Shown: positions 13,401 to 27,563 of the stretch, in pieces
Numbering within the stretch: position 1 is the stretch's first letter
Layout of the letters: every line of letters starts with the position of its first letter
Assembly: GCA_037893225.1 (NCBI GenBank)
Contig: JAZGUH010000626.1
Location: forward strand, 1,194,551-1,258,550
Length of the DNA: 64,000 nt
Origin: Hippasteria phrygiana
Lineage: Eukaryota > Echinodermata > Asteroidea > Valvatida > Goniasteridae
Reading direction: 5' to 3'
Notes under the pieces: model-generated
The model's database searches: none
What the model was told of the DNA's origin: nothing
What the model saw: only the letters and a program-made list of their open reading frames with translations
Made by a program: the position numbers and the translations under genes

Positions 13401-15980
13401 TTTCTCCACAAGTTTTAACTCTAGGAAGCCGCCGATGATTGCAACATGTAGCGCCAGATCTAAGCTATCCATACATGTCAAAATTACTGTATTTGGTTGA
13501 TATTTCATACAATTAAGAATGAGTAAAGCAAGTCATACCCCAGGGAATTTGACAGGCATGGAGCAATAAATAGAAGGTAATATGCACACAGATGGTGGCA
13601 AGGAAGAAAATAAACATTGCGAGGTTTGAATTTTCTCCACAAGTGTTAACTCTAAGAACCCGCCGATAATTGCAACATGTAGCGCCAGATCTAAGCTATC
13701 CATACATGTCAAAATTACTGAATTTGGTTGATATTTCATGCAATTATGAATGAGTAAAGCAAGTCATACCCCAGGGAATTTGACAGGCATGGAGCAATAA
13801 ATAGAAGGTAATATGCACACAGATGTTGGCCGGAAAGAAAATAAACATTGCGAGGTTTGAATTTTCTCCACAAGTTTTAACTCTAGGAAGCCGCCGATGA
13901 TTGCAACATGTAGCGCCAGATCTAAGCTATCCATACATGTCAAAATTACTGTATTTGGTTGATATTTCATGCAATTATGAATGAGTAAAGCAAGTCATAC
14001 CCTAGGGAATTTGACAGGCATGGAGCAATAAATAGAAGGTAATATGCACACAGATGTTGGCCGGAAAGAAAATAAACATTGCGAGGTTTGAATTTTCTCC
14101 ACAAGTTTTAACTCTAGGAAGCCGCCGATAATTGCAACATGTAGCGCCAGATCTAAGCTATCCATACATGTCAAAATTACTGTATTTGGTTTATATTTCA
14201 TGCAATTATGAATGAGTAAAGCAAGTCATACCCTAGGGAATTTGACAGGCATGGAGCAATAAATAGACGGTAATATGCACACAGATGTTGGCCTGAAAGA
14301 AAATAAACATTGCGAGGTTTGAATTTTCTCCACAAGTTTTAACTCTAAGAAGCCGCCGATAATTGCAACATGTAGCGCCAGATCTAAGCTATCCATACAT
14401 GTCAAAATTACTGAATTTGGTTGATATTTCATGCAATTATGAATGAGTAAAGCAAGTCCATACCCCAGGGAATTTGACAGGCATGGAGCAATAAATAAGA
14501 GGTAATCTGCACACAGATGGTGGCCGGGAAGAAAATAAACATTGCGAGGTTTGAATTTTCTCCACAAGTGTTAACTCTAAGAAGCCGCCGATAATTGCAA
14601 CATGTAGCGCCAGATCTAAGCTATGCATACATGTCAAAATTACTGAATTTGGTTGATATTTCATGCAATTATGAATGAGTAAAGCAAGTCATACCCTAGG
14701 GAATTTGACAGGCATGGAGCAATAAATCGAAGGTAATATGCACACAGATGTTGGCCGGAAAGAAAATAAACATTGCGAGGTTTGAATTTTCTCCACAAGT
14801 TTTAACTCTAGGAAGCCGCCGATGATTGCAACATGTAGCGCCAGATCTAAGCTATCCATACATGTCAAAATTACTGTATTTGGTTGATATTTCATGCAAT
14901 TATGAATGAGTAAAGCAAGTCCATACCCCAGGGAATTTGACATGCATGGAGCAATAAATAGACGGTAACATGTACACAGATGTTGGCCGGAAAGAAAATA
15001 AACATTGCGAGGTTTGAATTTTCTCCACAAGTTTTAACTCTAGGAAGCCGCCGATGATTGCAACATGTAGCGCCAGATCTAAGATATCCATACATGTCAA
15101 AATTACTGTATTTGGTTGATATTTCATGCAATTATGAATGAGTAAAGCAAGTCATACCCCAGGGAATTTGACATGCATGGAGCAATAAATAGACGGTAAT
15201 ATGTACACAGGTGTTGGCCGGAAAGAAAATAAACATTGCGAGGTTTGAATTTTCTCCACAAGTTTTAACTCTAAGAAGCCGCCGATGATTGCAACATGTA
15301 GCGCCAGATCTAAGCTATCCATACATGTCAAAATTACTGTATTTGGTTGATATTTCATGCAATTAAGAATGAGTAAAGCAAGTCATACCCCAGGGAATTT
15401 GACAGGCATGGAGCAATAAATAGAAGGTAATATGCACACAGATGGTGGCAAGGAAGAAAATAAACATTGCGAGGTTTGAATTTTCTCCACAAGTGTTAAC
15501 TCTAAGAACCCGCCGATAATTGCAACATGTAGCGCCAGATCTAAGCTATCCATACATGTCAAAATTACTGAATTTGGTTGATATTTCATGCAATTATGAA
15601 TGAGTAAAGCAAGTCATACCCCAGGGAATTTGACAGGCATGGAGCAATAAATAAGAGGTAATCTGCACACAGATGGTGGCCGGGAAGAAAATAAACATTG
15701 CGAGGTTTGAATTTTCTCCACAAGTGTTAACTCTAAGAAGCCGCCGATAATTGCAACATGTAGCGCCAGATCTAAGCTATGCATACATGTCAAAATTACT
15801 GAATTTGGTTGATATTTCATGCAATTATGAATGAGTACAGCAAGTCCATACCCCAGGGAATTTGACATGCATGGAGCAATAAATAGACGGTAACATGTAC
15901 ACAGATGTTGGCCGGAAAGAAAATAAACATTGCGAGGTTTGAATTTTCTCCACAAGTTTTAACTCTAGGAAGCCGCCGAT
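10409..15980. repeat. 6013-bp (26-monomer) tandem duplication, copy B
   Basis: Starts within the monomer at 10295, which is type e on its left (AGTGTTAAC, G at 10408) and type d on its right (TATCCAT, C at 10463). The exchange point therefore lies between 10409 and 10462. The same hybrid has a private AATAAAAAAGAGG run in its left half. Matches copy A in monomer order and diagnostic bases. Confidence 0.83.
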
Positions 15981-16813
15981 GATTGCAACATGTAGCGCCA
16001 GATCTAAGCTATCCATACATGTCAAAATTACTGTATTTGGTTTATATTTCATGCAATTATGAATGAGTAAAGCAAGTCATACCCTAGGGAATTTGACAGG
16101 CATGGAGCAATAAATAGAAGGTAATATGCAAACAGATGTTGGCCGGAAAGAAAATAAACATTGCGAGGTTTGAATTTTCTCCACTAGTTTTAACTCTAAG
16201 AAGCCGCCGATAATTGCAACATGTAGCGCCAGATCTAAGCTATGCATACATGTCAAAATTACTGAATTTGGTTAATATTTCATGCAATTATGAATGAGTA
16301 AAGCAAGTCATACCCTAGGGAATTTGACAGGCATGGAGCAATAAATCGAAGGTAATATGCACACAGATGTTGGCCGGAAAGAAAATAAACATTGCGAGGT
16401 TTGAATTTTCTCCACAAGTTTTAACTCTAGGAAGCCGCCGATGATTGCAACATGTAGCGCCAGATCTAAGCTATCCATACATGTCAAAATTACTGTATTT
16501 GGTTTATATTTCATGCAATTATGAATGAGTAAAGCAAGTCATACCCTAGGGAATTTGACAGGCATGGGGCAATAAATAGAAGGTAATATGCACACAGATG
16601 TTGGCCGGAAAGAAAATAAACATTGCGAGGTTTGAATTTTCTCCACTAGTTTTAACTCTAAGAAGCCGCCGATAATTGCAACATGTAGCGCTAGATCTAA
16701 GCTATCCATACATGTCAAAATTACTGAATTTGGTTGATATTTCATGCAATTATGAATGAGTAAAGCAAGTCCATACCCCAGGGAATTTGACATGCATGGA
16801 GCAATAAATAGAC
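13413..16813. repeat. Long-range duplicated block, copy 3
   Basis: Matches 1-3401 throughout at offset 13,412, including the private C at 15838. Right after it, one extra long monomer (start 16770) is present that the first copy lacks. From there on the alignment to the left end continues at offset 13,644, which is 232 bp more. Confidence 0.85.
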
Positions 16814-16959
16814 GGTAACATGTACACAGATGTTGGCCGGAAAGAAAATAAACATTGCGAGGTTTGAATTTTCTCCACAAGTTTTAACTCTAGGAAGCCG
16901 CCGATGATTGCAACATGTAGCGCCAGATCTAAGCTATCCATACATGTCAAAATTACTGT

Positions 16960-19884
16960 ATTTGGTTGATATTTCATGCAATTATGAATGAGTAAAGCAA
17001 GTCCATACCCCAGGGAATTTGACATGCATGGAGCAATAAATAGACAGTAACATGTACACAGATGTTGGCCGGAAAGAAAATAAACATTGCGAGGTTTGAA
17101 TTTTCTCCACAAGTTTTAACTCTAGGAAGCCGCCGATGATTGCAACATGTAGCGCCAGATCTAAGCTATCCATACATGTCAAAATTACTGTATTTGGTTT
17201 ATATTTCATGCAATTATGAATGAGTAAAGCAAGTCATACCCTAGGGAATTTGACAGGCATGGAGCAATAAATAGAAGGTAATATGCACACAGATGTTGGC
17301 CGGAAAGAAAATAAACATTGCGAGGTTTGAATTTTCTCCACTAGTTTTAACTCTAAGAAGCCGCCGATAATTGCAACATGTAGCGCCAGATCTAAGCTAT
17401 GCATACATGTCAAAATTACTGAATTTGGTTGATATTTCATGCAATTATGAATGAGTAAAGCAAGTCATACCCTAGGGAATTTGACAGGCATGGAGCAATA
17501 AATAGAAGGTAATATGCACACAGATGTTGGCCGGAAAGAAAATAAACATTGCGAGGTTTGAATTTTCTCCACAAGTTTTAACTCTAGGAAGCCGCCGATG
17601 ATTGCAACATGTAGCGCCAGATCTAAGCTATCCATACATGTCAAAATTACTGTATTTGGTTGATATTTCATGCAATTATGAATGAGTAAAGCAAGTCATA
17701 CCCTAGGGAATTTGACAGGCATGGAGCAATAAATAGAAGGTAATATGCACACAGATGTTGGCCGGAAAGAAAATAAACATTGCGAGGTTTGAATTTTCTC
17801 CACAAGTTTTAACTCTAGGAAGCCGCCGATAATTGCAACATGTAGCGCCAGATCTAAGCTATCCATACATGTCAAAATTACTGTATTTGGTTTATATTTC
17901 ATGCAATTATGAATGAGTAAAGCAAGTCATACCCTAGGGAATTTGACAGGCATGGAGCAATAAATAGACGGTAATATGCACACAGATGTTGGCCTGAAAG
18001 AAAATAAACATTGCGAGGTTTGAATTTTCTCCACAAGTTTTAACTCTAAGAAGCCGCCGATAATTGCAACATGTAGCGCCAGATCTAAGCTATCCATACA
18101 TGTCAAAATTACTGAATTTGGTTGATATTTCATGCAATTATGAATGAGTAAAGCAAGTCCATACCCCAGGGAATTTGACATGCATGGAGCAATAAATAGA
18201 CGGTAACATGTACACAGATGTTGGCCGGAAAGAAAATAAACATTGCGAGGTTTGAATTTTCTCCACAAGTTTTAACTCTAGGAAGCCGCCGATGATTGCA
18301 ACATGTAGCGCCAGATCTAAGATATCCATACATGTCAAAATTACTGTATTTGGTTGATATTTCATGCAATTATGAATGAGTAAAGCAAGTCATACCCCAG
18401 GGAATTTGACATGCATGGAGCAATAAATAGACGGTAATATGTACACAGGTGTTGGCCGGAAAGAAAATAAACATTGCGAGGTTTGAATTTTCTCCACAAG
18501 TTTTAACTCTAAGAAGCCGCCGATGATTGCAACATGTAGCGCCAGATCTAAGCTATCCATACATGTCAAAATTACTGTATTTGGTTGATATTTCATGCAA
18601 TTAAGAATGAGTAAAGCAAGTCATACCCCAGGGAATTTGACAGGCATGGAGCAATAAATAGAAGGTAATATGCACACAGATGGTGGCAAGGAAGAAAATA
18701 AACATTGCGAGGTTTGAATTTTCTCCACAAGTGTTAACTCTAAGAACCCGCCGATAATTGCAACATGTAGCGCCAGATCTAAGCTATCCATACATGTCAA
18801 AATTACTGAATTTGGTTGATATTTCATGCAATTATGAATGAGTAAAGCAAGTCATACCCCAGGGAATTTGACAGGCATGGAGCAATAAATAAGAGGTAAT
18901 CTGCACACAGATGGTGGCCGGGAAGAAAATAAACATTGCGAGGTTTGAATTTTCTCCACAAGTGTTAACTCTAAGAAGCCGCCGATAATTGCAACATGTA
19001 GCGCCAGATCTAAGCTATGCATACATGTCAAAATTACTGAATTTGGTTGATATTTCATGCAATTATGAATGAGTAAAGCAAGTCCATACCCCAGGGAATT
19101 TGACATGCATGGAGCAATAAATAGACGGTAACATGTACACAGATGTTGGCCGGAAAGAAAATAAACATTGCGAGGTTTGAATTTTCTCCACAAGTTTTAA
19201 CTCTAGGAAGCCGCCGATGATTGCAACATGTAGCGCCAGATCTAAGCTATCCATACATGTCAAAATTACTGTATTTGGTTTATATTTCATGCAATTATGA
19301 ATGAGTAAAGCAAGTCATACCCTAGGGAATTTGACAGGCATGGAGCAATAAATAGAAGGTAATATGCAAACAGATGTTGGCCGGAAAGAAAATAAACATT
19401 GCGAGGTTTGAATTTTCTCCACTAGTTTTAACTCTAAGAAGCCGCCGATAATTGCAACATGTAGCGCCAGATCTAAGCTATGCATACATGTCAAAATTAC
19501 TGAATTTGGTTAATATTTCATGCAATTATGAATGAGTAAAGCAAGTCATACCCTAGGGAATTTGACAGGCATGGAGCAATAAATCGAAGGTAATATGCAC
19601 ACAGATGTTGGCCGGAAAGAAAATAAACATTGCGAGGTTTGAATTTTCTCCACAAGTTTTAACTCTAGGAGGCCGCCGATGATTGCAACATGTAGCGCCA
19701 GATCTAAGCTATCCATACATGTCAAAATTACTGTATTTGGTTTATATTTCATGCAATTATGAATGAGTAAAGCAAGTCATACCCTAGGGAATTTGACAGG
19801 CATGGGGCAATAAATAGAAGGTAATATGCACACAGATGTTGGCCGGAAAGAAAATAAACATTGCGAGGTTTGAATTTTCTCCAC
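16960..19884. repeat. 13,644-bp offset duplicated block, copy B
   Basis: Partner of 3316-6240. It is followed by a second round of m-n-o-c-d (starts 20008 to 20933) that repeats its own beginning (starts 17002 to 17927) at offset 3006 bp, which is 13 monomers. In the second round the n monomer carries a private GGTTTATAT change. Confidence 0.8.
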
Positions 19885-21044
19885 TAGTTTTAACTCTAAG
19901 AAGCCGCCGATAATTGCAACATGTAGCGCTAGATCTAAGCTATCCATACATGTCAAAATTACTGTATTTGGTTGATATTTCATGCAATTATGAATGAGTA
20001 AAGCAAGTCCATACCCCAGGGAATTTGACATGCATGGAGCAATAAATAGACAGTAACATGTACACAGATGTTGGCCGGAAAGAAAATAAACATTGCGAGG
20101 TTTGAATTTTCTCCACAAGTTTTAACTCTAGGAAGCCGCCGATGATTGCAACATGTAGCGCCAGATCTAAGCTATCCATACATGTCAAAATTACTGTATT
20201 TGGTTTATATTTCATGCAATTATGAATGAGTAAAGCAAGTCATACCCTAGGGAATTTGACAGGCATGGAGCAATAAATAGAAGGTAATATGCACACAGAT
20301 GTTGGCCGGAAAGAAAATAAACATTGCGAGGTTTGAATTTTCTCCACTAGTTTTAACTCTAAGAAGCCGCCGATAATTGCAACATGTAGCGCCAGATCTA
20401 AGCTATGCATACATGTCAAAATTACTGAATTTGGTTTATATTTCATGCAATTATGAATGAGTAAAGCAAGTCATACCCTAGGGAATTTGACAGGCATGGA
20501 GCAATAAATAGAAGGTAATATGCACACAGATGTTGGCCGGAAAGAAAATAAACATTGCGAGGTTTGAATTTTCTCCACAAGTTTTAACTCTAGGAAGCCG
20601 CCGATGATTGCAACATGTAGCGCCAGATCTAAGCTATCCATACATGTCAAAATTACTGTATTTGGTTGATATTTCATGCAATTATGAATGAGTAAAGCAA
20701 GTCATACCCTAGGGAATTTGACAGGCATGGAGCAATAAATAGAAGGTAATATGCACACAGATGTTGGCCGGAAAGAAAATAAACATTGCGAGGTTTGAAT
20801 TTTCTCCACAAGTTTTAACTCTAGGAAGCCGCCGATAATTGCAACATGTAGCGCCAGATCTAAGCTATCCATACATGTCAAAATTACTGTATTTGGTTTA
20901 TATTTCATGCAATTATGAATGAGTAAAGCAAGTCATACCCTAGGGAATTTGACAGGCATGGAGCAATAAATAGACGGTAATATGCACACAGATGTTGGCC
21001 TGAAAGAAAATAAACATTGCGAGGTTTGAATTTTCTCCACAAGT

Positions 21045-22201
21045 TTTAACTCTAAGAAGCCGCCGATAATTGCAACATGTAGCGCCAGATCTAAGCTATC
21101 CATACATGTCAAAATTACTGAATTTGGTTGATATTTCATGCAATTATGAATGAGTAAAGCAAGTCCATACCCCAGGGAATTTGACAGGCATGGAGCAATA
21201 AATAAGAGGTAATCTGCACACAGATGGTGGCCGGGAAGAAAATAAACATTGCGAGGTTTGAATTTTCTCCACAAGTGTTAACTCTAAGAAGCCGCCGATA
21301 ATTGCAACATGTAGCGCCAGATCTAAGCTATGCATACATGTCAAAATTACTGAATTTGGTTGATATTTCATGCAATTATGAATGAGTAAAGCAAGTCATA
21401 CCCTAGGGAATTTGACAGGCATGGAGCAATAAATCGAAGGTAATATGCACACAGATGTTGGCCGGAAAGAAAATAAACATTGCGAGGTTTGAATTTTCTC
21501 CACAAGTTTTAACTCTAGGAAGCCGCCGATGATTGCAACATGTAGCGCCAGATCTAAGCTATCCATACATGTCAAAATTACTGTATTTGGTTGATATTTC
21601 ATGCAATTATGAATGAGTAAAGCAAGTCCATACCCCAGGGAATTTGACATGCATGGAGCAATAAATAGACGGTAACATGTACACAGATGTTGGCCGGAAA
21701 GAAAATAAACATTGCGAGGTTTGAATTTTCTCCACAAGTTTTAACTCTAGGAAGCCGCCGATGATTGCAACATGTAGCGCCAGATCTAAGATATCCATAC
21801 ATGTCAAAATTACTGTATTTGGTTGATATTTCATGCAATTATGAATGAGTAAAGCAAGTCATACCCCAGGGAATTTGACATGCATGGAGCAATAAATAGA
21901 CGGTAATATGTACACAGGTGTTGGCCGGAAAGAAAATAAACATTGCGAGGTTTGAATTTTCTCCACAAGTTTTAACTCTAAGAAGCCGCCGATGATTGCA
22001 ACATGTAGCGCCAGATCTAAGCTATCCATACATGTCAAAATTACTGTATTTGGTTGATATTTCATGCAATTAAGAATGAGTAAAGCAAGTCATACCCCAG
22101 GGAATTTGACAGGCATGGAGCAATAAATAGAAGGTAATATGCACACAGATGGTGACAAGGAAGAAAATAAACATTGCGAGGTTTGAATTTTCTCCACAAG
22201 T
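21045..22201. repeat. 1157-bp (5-monomer) tandem duplication, copy A
   Basis: Unit is d-right, e, f, g, h, a-left. The private GGTGACAAGG substitution at 22155 recurs at 23312, exactly 1157 bp away. The monomer at 22090 is a visible hybrid: type a left half (GACAAGG) joined to type d right half (AGTTTTAACTCTAAGAAGCC). The exchange therefore lies between about 22163 and 22202. Confidence 0.87.
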
Positions 22202-23358
22202 TTTAACTCTAAGAAGCCGCCGATAATTGCAACATGTAGCGCCAGATCTAAGCTATCCATACATGTCAAAATTACTGAATTTGGTTGATATTTCATGCAA
22301 TTATGAATGAGTAAAGCAAGTCCATACCCCAGGGAATTTGACAGGCATGGAGCAATAAATAAGAGGTAATCTGCACACAGATGGTGGCCGGGAAGAAAAT
22401 AAACATTGCGAGGTTTGAATTTTCTCCACAAGTGTTAACTCTAAGAAGCCGCCGATAATTGCAACATGTAGCGCCAGATCTAAGCTATGCATACATGTCA
22501 AAATTACTGAATTTGGTTGATATTTCATGCAATTATGAATGAGTAAAGCAAGTCATACCCTAGGGAATTTGACAGGCATGGAGCAATAAATCGAAGGTAA
22601 TATGCACACAGATGTTGGCCGGAAAGAAAATAAACATTGCGAGGTTTGAATTTTCTCCACAAGTTTTAACTCTAGGAAGCCGCCGATGATTGCAACATGT
22701 AGCGCCAGATCTAAGCTATCCATACATGTCAAAATTACTGTATTTGGTTGATATTTCATGCAATTATGAATGAGTAAAGCAAGTCCATACCCCAGGGAAT
22801 TTGACATGCATGGAGCAATAAATAGACGGTAACATGTACACAGATGTTGGCCGGAAAGAAAATAAACATTGCGAGGTTTGAATTTTCTCCACAAGTTTTA
22901 ACTCTAGGAAGCCGCCGATGATTGCAACATGTAGCGCCAGATCTAAGATATCCATACATGTCAAAATTACTGTATTTGGTTGATATTTCATGCAATTATG
23001 AATGAGTAAAGCAAGTCATACCCCAGGGAATTTGACATGCATGGAGCAATAAATAGACGGTAATATGTACACAGGTGTTGGCCGGAAAGAAAATAAACAT
23101 TGCGAGGTTTGAATTTTCTCCACAAGTTTTAACTCTAAGAAGCCGCCGATGATTGCAACATGTAGCGCCAGATCTAAGCTATCCATACATGTCAAAATTA
23201 CTGTATTTGGTTGATATTTCATGCAATTAAGAATGAGTAAAGCAAGTCATACCCCAGGGAATTTGACAGGCATGGAGCAATAAATAGAAGGTAATATGCA
23301 CACAGATGGTGACAAGGAAGAAAATAAACATTGCGAGGTTTGAATTTTCTCCACAAGT
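22202..23358. repeat. 1157-bp (5-monomer) tandem duplication, copy B
   Basis: Second copy, monomers e-f-g-h-a (starts 22321 to 23247). The terminal a monomer keeps an intact right half (AGTGTTAACTCTAAGAACCC), as expected if it is the original and the 22090 monomer is the junction product. Confidence 0.85.
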
Positions 23359-24325
23359 GTTAACTCTAAGAACCCGCCGATAATTGCAACATGTAGCGCC
23401 AGATCTAAGCTATCCATACATGTCAAAATTACTGAATTTGGTTGATATTTCATGCAATTATGAATGAGTAAAGCAAGTCATACCCCAGGGAATTTGACAG
23501 GCATGGAGCAATAAATAAGAGGTAATCTGCACACAGATGGTGGCCGGGAAGAAAATAAACATTGCGAGGTTTGAATTTTCTCCACAAGTGTTAACTCTAA
23601 GAAGCCGCCGATAATTGCAACATGTAGCGCCAGATCTAAGCTATGCATACATGTCAAAATTACTGAATTTGGTTGATATTTCATGCAATTATGAATGAGT
23701 AAAGCAAGTCCATACCCCAGGGAATTTGACATGCATGGAGCAATAAATAGACGGTAACATGTACACAGATGTTGGCCGGAAAGAAAATAAACATTGCGAG
23801 GTTTGAATTTTCTCCACAAGTTTTAACTCTAGGAAGCCGCCGATAATTGCAACATGTAGCGCCAGATCTAAGCTATGCATACATGTCAAAATTACTGAAT
23901 TTGGTTGATATTTCATGCAATTATGAATGAGTAAAGCAAGTCATACCCTAGGGAATTTGACAGGCATGGAGCAATAAATCGAAGGTAATATGCACACAGA
24001 TGTTGGCCGGAAAGAAAATAAACATTGCGAGGTTTGAATTTTCTCCACAAGTTTTAACTCTAGGAAGCCGCCGATGATTGCAACATGTAGCGCCAGATCT
24101 AAGCTATCCATACATGTCAAAATTACTGTATTTGGTTTATATTTCATGCAATTATGAATGAGTAAAGCAAGTCATACCCTAGGGAATTTGACAGGCATGG
24201 GGCAATAAATAGAAGGTAATATGCACACAGATGTTGGCCGGAAAGAAAATAAACATTGCGAGGTTTGAATTTTCTCCACTAGTTTTAACTCTAAGAAGCC
24301 GCCGATAATTGCAACATGTAGCGCT

Positions 24326-27300
24326 AGATCTAAGCTATCCATACATGTCAAAATTACTGAATTTGGTTGATATTTCATGCAATTATGAATGAGTAAAGCA
24401 AGTCCATACCCCAGGGAATTTGACATGCATGGAGCAATAAATAGACGGTAACATGTACACAGATGTTGGCCGGAAAGAAAATAAACATTGCGAGGTTTGA
24501 ATTTTCTCCACAAGTTTTAACTCTAGGAAGCCGCCGATGATTGCAACATGTAGCGCCAGATCTAAGCTATCCATACATGTCAAAATTACTGTATTTGGTT
24601 GATATTTCATGCAATTATGAATGAGTAAAGCAAGTCCATACCCCAGGGAATTTGACATGCATGGAGCAATAAATAGACAGTAACATGTACACAGATGTTG
24701 GCCGGAAAGAAAATAAACATTGCGAGGTTTGAATTTTCTCCACAAGTTTTAACTCTAGGAAGCCGCCGATGATTGCAACATGTAGCGCCAGATCTAAGCT
24801 ATCCATACATGTCAAAATTACTGTATTTGGTTTATATTTCATGCAATTATGAATGAGTAAAGCAAGTCATACCCTAGGGAATTTGACAGGCATGGAGCAA
24901 TAAATAGAAGGTAATATGCACACAGATGTTGGCCGGAAAGAAAATAAACATTGCGAGGTTTGAATTTTCTCCACTAGTTTTAACTCTAAGAAGCCGCCGA
25001 TAATTGCAACATGTAGCGCCAGATCTAAGCTATGCATACATGTCAAAATTACTGAATTTGGTTGATATTTCATGCAATTATGAATGAGTAAAGCAAGTCA
25101 TACCCTAGGGAATTTGACAGGCATGGAGCAATAAATCGAAGGTAATATGCACACAGATGTTGGCCGGAAAGAAAATAAACATTGCGAGGTTTGAATTTTC
25201 TCCACAAGTTTTAACTCTAGGAAGCCGCCGATGATTGCAACATGTAGCGCCAGATCTAAGCTATCCATACATGTCAAAATTACTGTATTTGGTTTATATT
25301 TCATGCAATTATGAATGAGTAAAGCAAGTCATACCCTAGGGAATTTGACAGGCATGGGGCAATAAATAGAAGGTAATATGCACACAGATGTTGGCCGAAA
25401 AGAAAATAAACATTGCGAGGTTTGAATTTTCTCCACTAGTTTTAACTCTAAGAAGCCGCCGATAATTGCAACATGTAGCGCTAGATCTAAGCTATCCATA
25501 CATGTCAAAATTACTGAATTTGGTTGATATTTCATGCAATTATGAATGAGTAAAGCAAGTCCATACCCCAGGGAATTTGACATGCATGGAGCAATAAATA
25601 GACGGTAACATGTACACAGATGTTGGCCGGAAAGAAAATAAACATTGCGAGGTTTGAATTTTCTCCACAAGTTTTAACTCTAGGAAGCCGCCGATGATTG
25701 CAACATGTAGCGCCAGATCTAAGCTATCCATACATGTCAAAATTACTGTATTTGGTTGATATTTCATGCAATTATGAATGAGTAAAGCAAGTCCATACCC
25801 CAGGGAATTTGACATGCATGGAGCAATAAATAGACGGTAACATGTACACAGATGTTGGCCGGAAAGAAAATAAACATTGCGAGGTTTGAATTTTCTCCAC
25901 AAGTTTTAACTCTAGGAAGCCGCCGATGATTGCAACATGTAGCGCCAGATCTAAGATATCCATACATGTCAAAATTACTGTATTTGGTTGATATTTCATG
26001 CAATTATGAATGAGTAAAGCAAGTCATACCCCAGGGAATTTGACATGCATGGAGCAATAAATAGACGGTAATATGTACACAGGTGTTGGCCGGAAAGAAA
26101 ATAAACATTGCGAGGTTTGAATTTTCTCCACAAGTTTTAACTCTAAGAAGCCGCCGATGATTGCAACATGTAGCGCCAGATCTAAGCTATCCATACATGT
26201 CAAAATTACTGTATTTGGTTGATATTTCATGCAATTAAGAATGAGTAAAGCAAGTCATACCCCAGGGAATTTGACAGGCATGGAGCAATAAATAGAAGGT
26301 AATATGCACACAGATGGTGGCAAGGAAGAAAATAAACATTGCGAGGTTTGAATTTTCTCCACAAGTGTTAACTCTAAGAACCCGCCGATAATTGCAACAT
26401 GTAGCGCCAGATCTAAGCTATCCATACATGTCAAAATTACTGAATTTGGTTGATATTTCATGCAATTATGAATGAGTAAAGCAAGTCATACCCCAGGGAA
26501 TTTGACAGGCATGGAGCAATAAATAAGAGGTAATCTGCACACAGATGGTGGCCGGGAAGAAAATAAACATTGCGAGGTTTGAATTTTCTCCACAAGTTTT
26601 AACTCTAAGAAGCCGCCGATAATTGCAACATGTAGCGCCAGATCTAAGCTATGCATACATGTCAAAATTACTGTATTTGGTTGATATTTCATGCAATTAA
26701 GAATGAGTAAAGCAAGTCATACCCCAGGGAATTTGACAGGCATGGAGCAATAAATAGACGGTAACATGTACACAGATGTTGGCCGGAAAGAAAATAAACA
26801 TTGCGAGGTTTGAATTTTCTCCACAAGTGTTAACTCTAAGAACCCGCCGATAATTGCAACATGTAGCGCCAGATCTAAGCTATCCATACATGTCAAAATT
26901 ACTGAATTTGGTTGATATTTCATGCAATTATGAATGAGTAAAGCAAGTCATACCCCAGGGAATTTGACAGGCATGGAGCAATAAATAGAAGGTAATATGC
27001 ACACAGATGTTGGCCGGAAAGAAAATAAACATTGCGAGGTTTGAATTTTCTCCACAAGTTTTAACTCTAGGAAGCCGCCGATGATTGCAACATGTAGCGC
27101 CAGATCTAAGCTATCCATACATGTCAAAATTACTGTATTTGGTTGATATTTCATGCAATTATGAATGAGTAAAGCAAGTCATACCCTAGGGAATTTGACA
27201 GGCATGGAGCAATAAATAGAAGGTAATATGCACACAGATGTTGGCCGGAAAGAAAATAAACATTGCGAGGTTTGAATTTTCTCCACAAGTTTTAACTCTA

Positions 27301-27563
27301 GGAAGCCGCCGATAATTGCAACATGTAGCGCCAGATCTAAGCTATCCATACATGTCAAAATTACTGTATTTGGTTTATATTTCATGCAATTATGAATGAG
27401 TAAAGCAAGTCATACCCTTGGGAATTTGACAGGCATGGAGCAATAAATAGACGGTAATATGCACACAGATGTTGGCCTGAAAGAAAATAAACATTGCGAG
27501 GTTTGAATTTTCTCCACAAGTTTTAACTCTAAGAAGCCGCCGATAATTGCAACATGTAGCGCC
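24326..27563. repeat. 3238-bp (14-monomer) tandem duplication, copy A
   Basis: Order p2-m-n-k-l-p2-g-h-a-s-t-b-c-d (starts 24403 to 27410). The private GGCCGAAAAG substitution at 25398 recurs at 28636, exactly 3238 bp away. Left of the block the preceding monomer has GCGCTAGATCT, while the corresponding place before copy B has GCGCCAGATCT. Confidence 0.87.
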
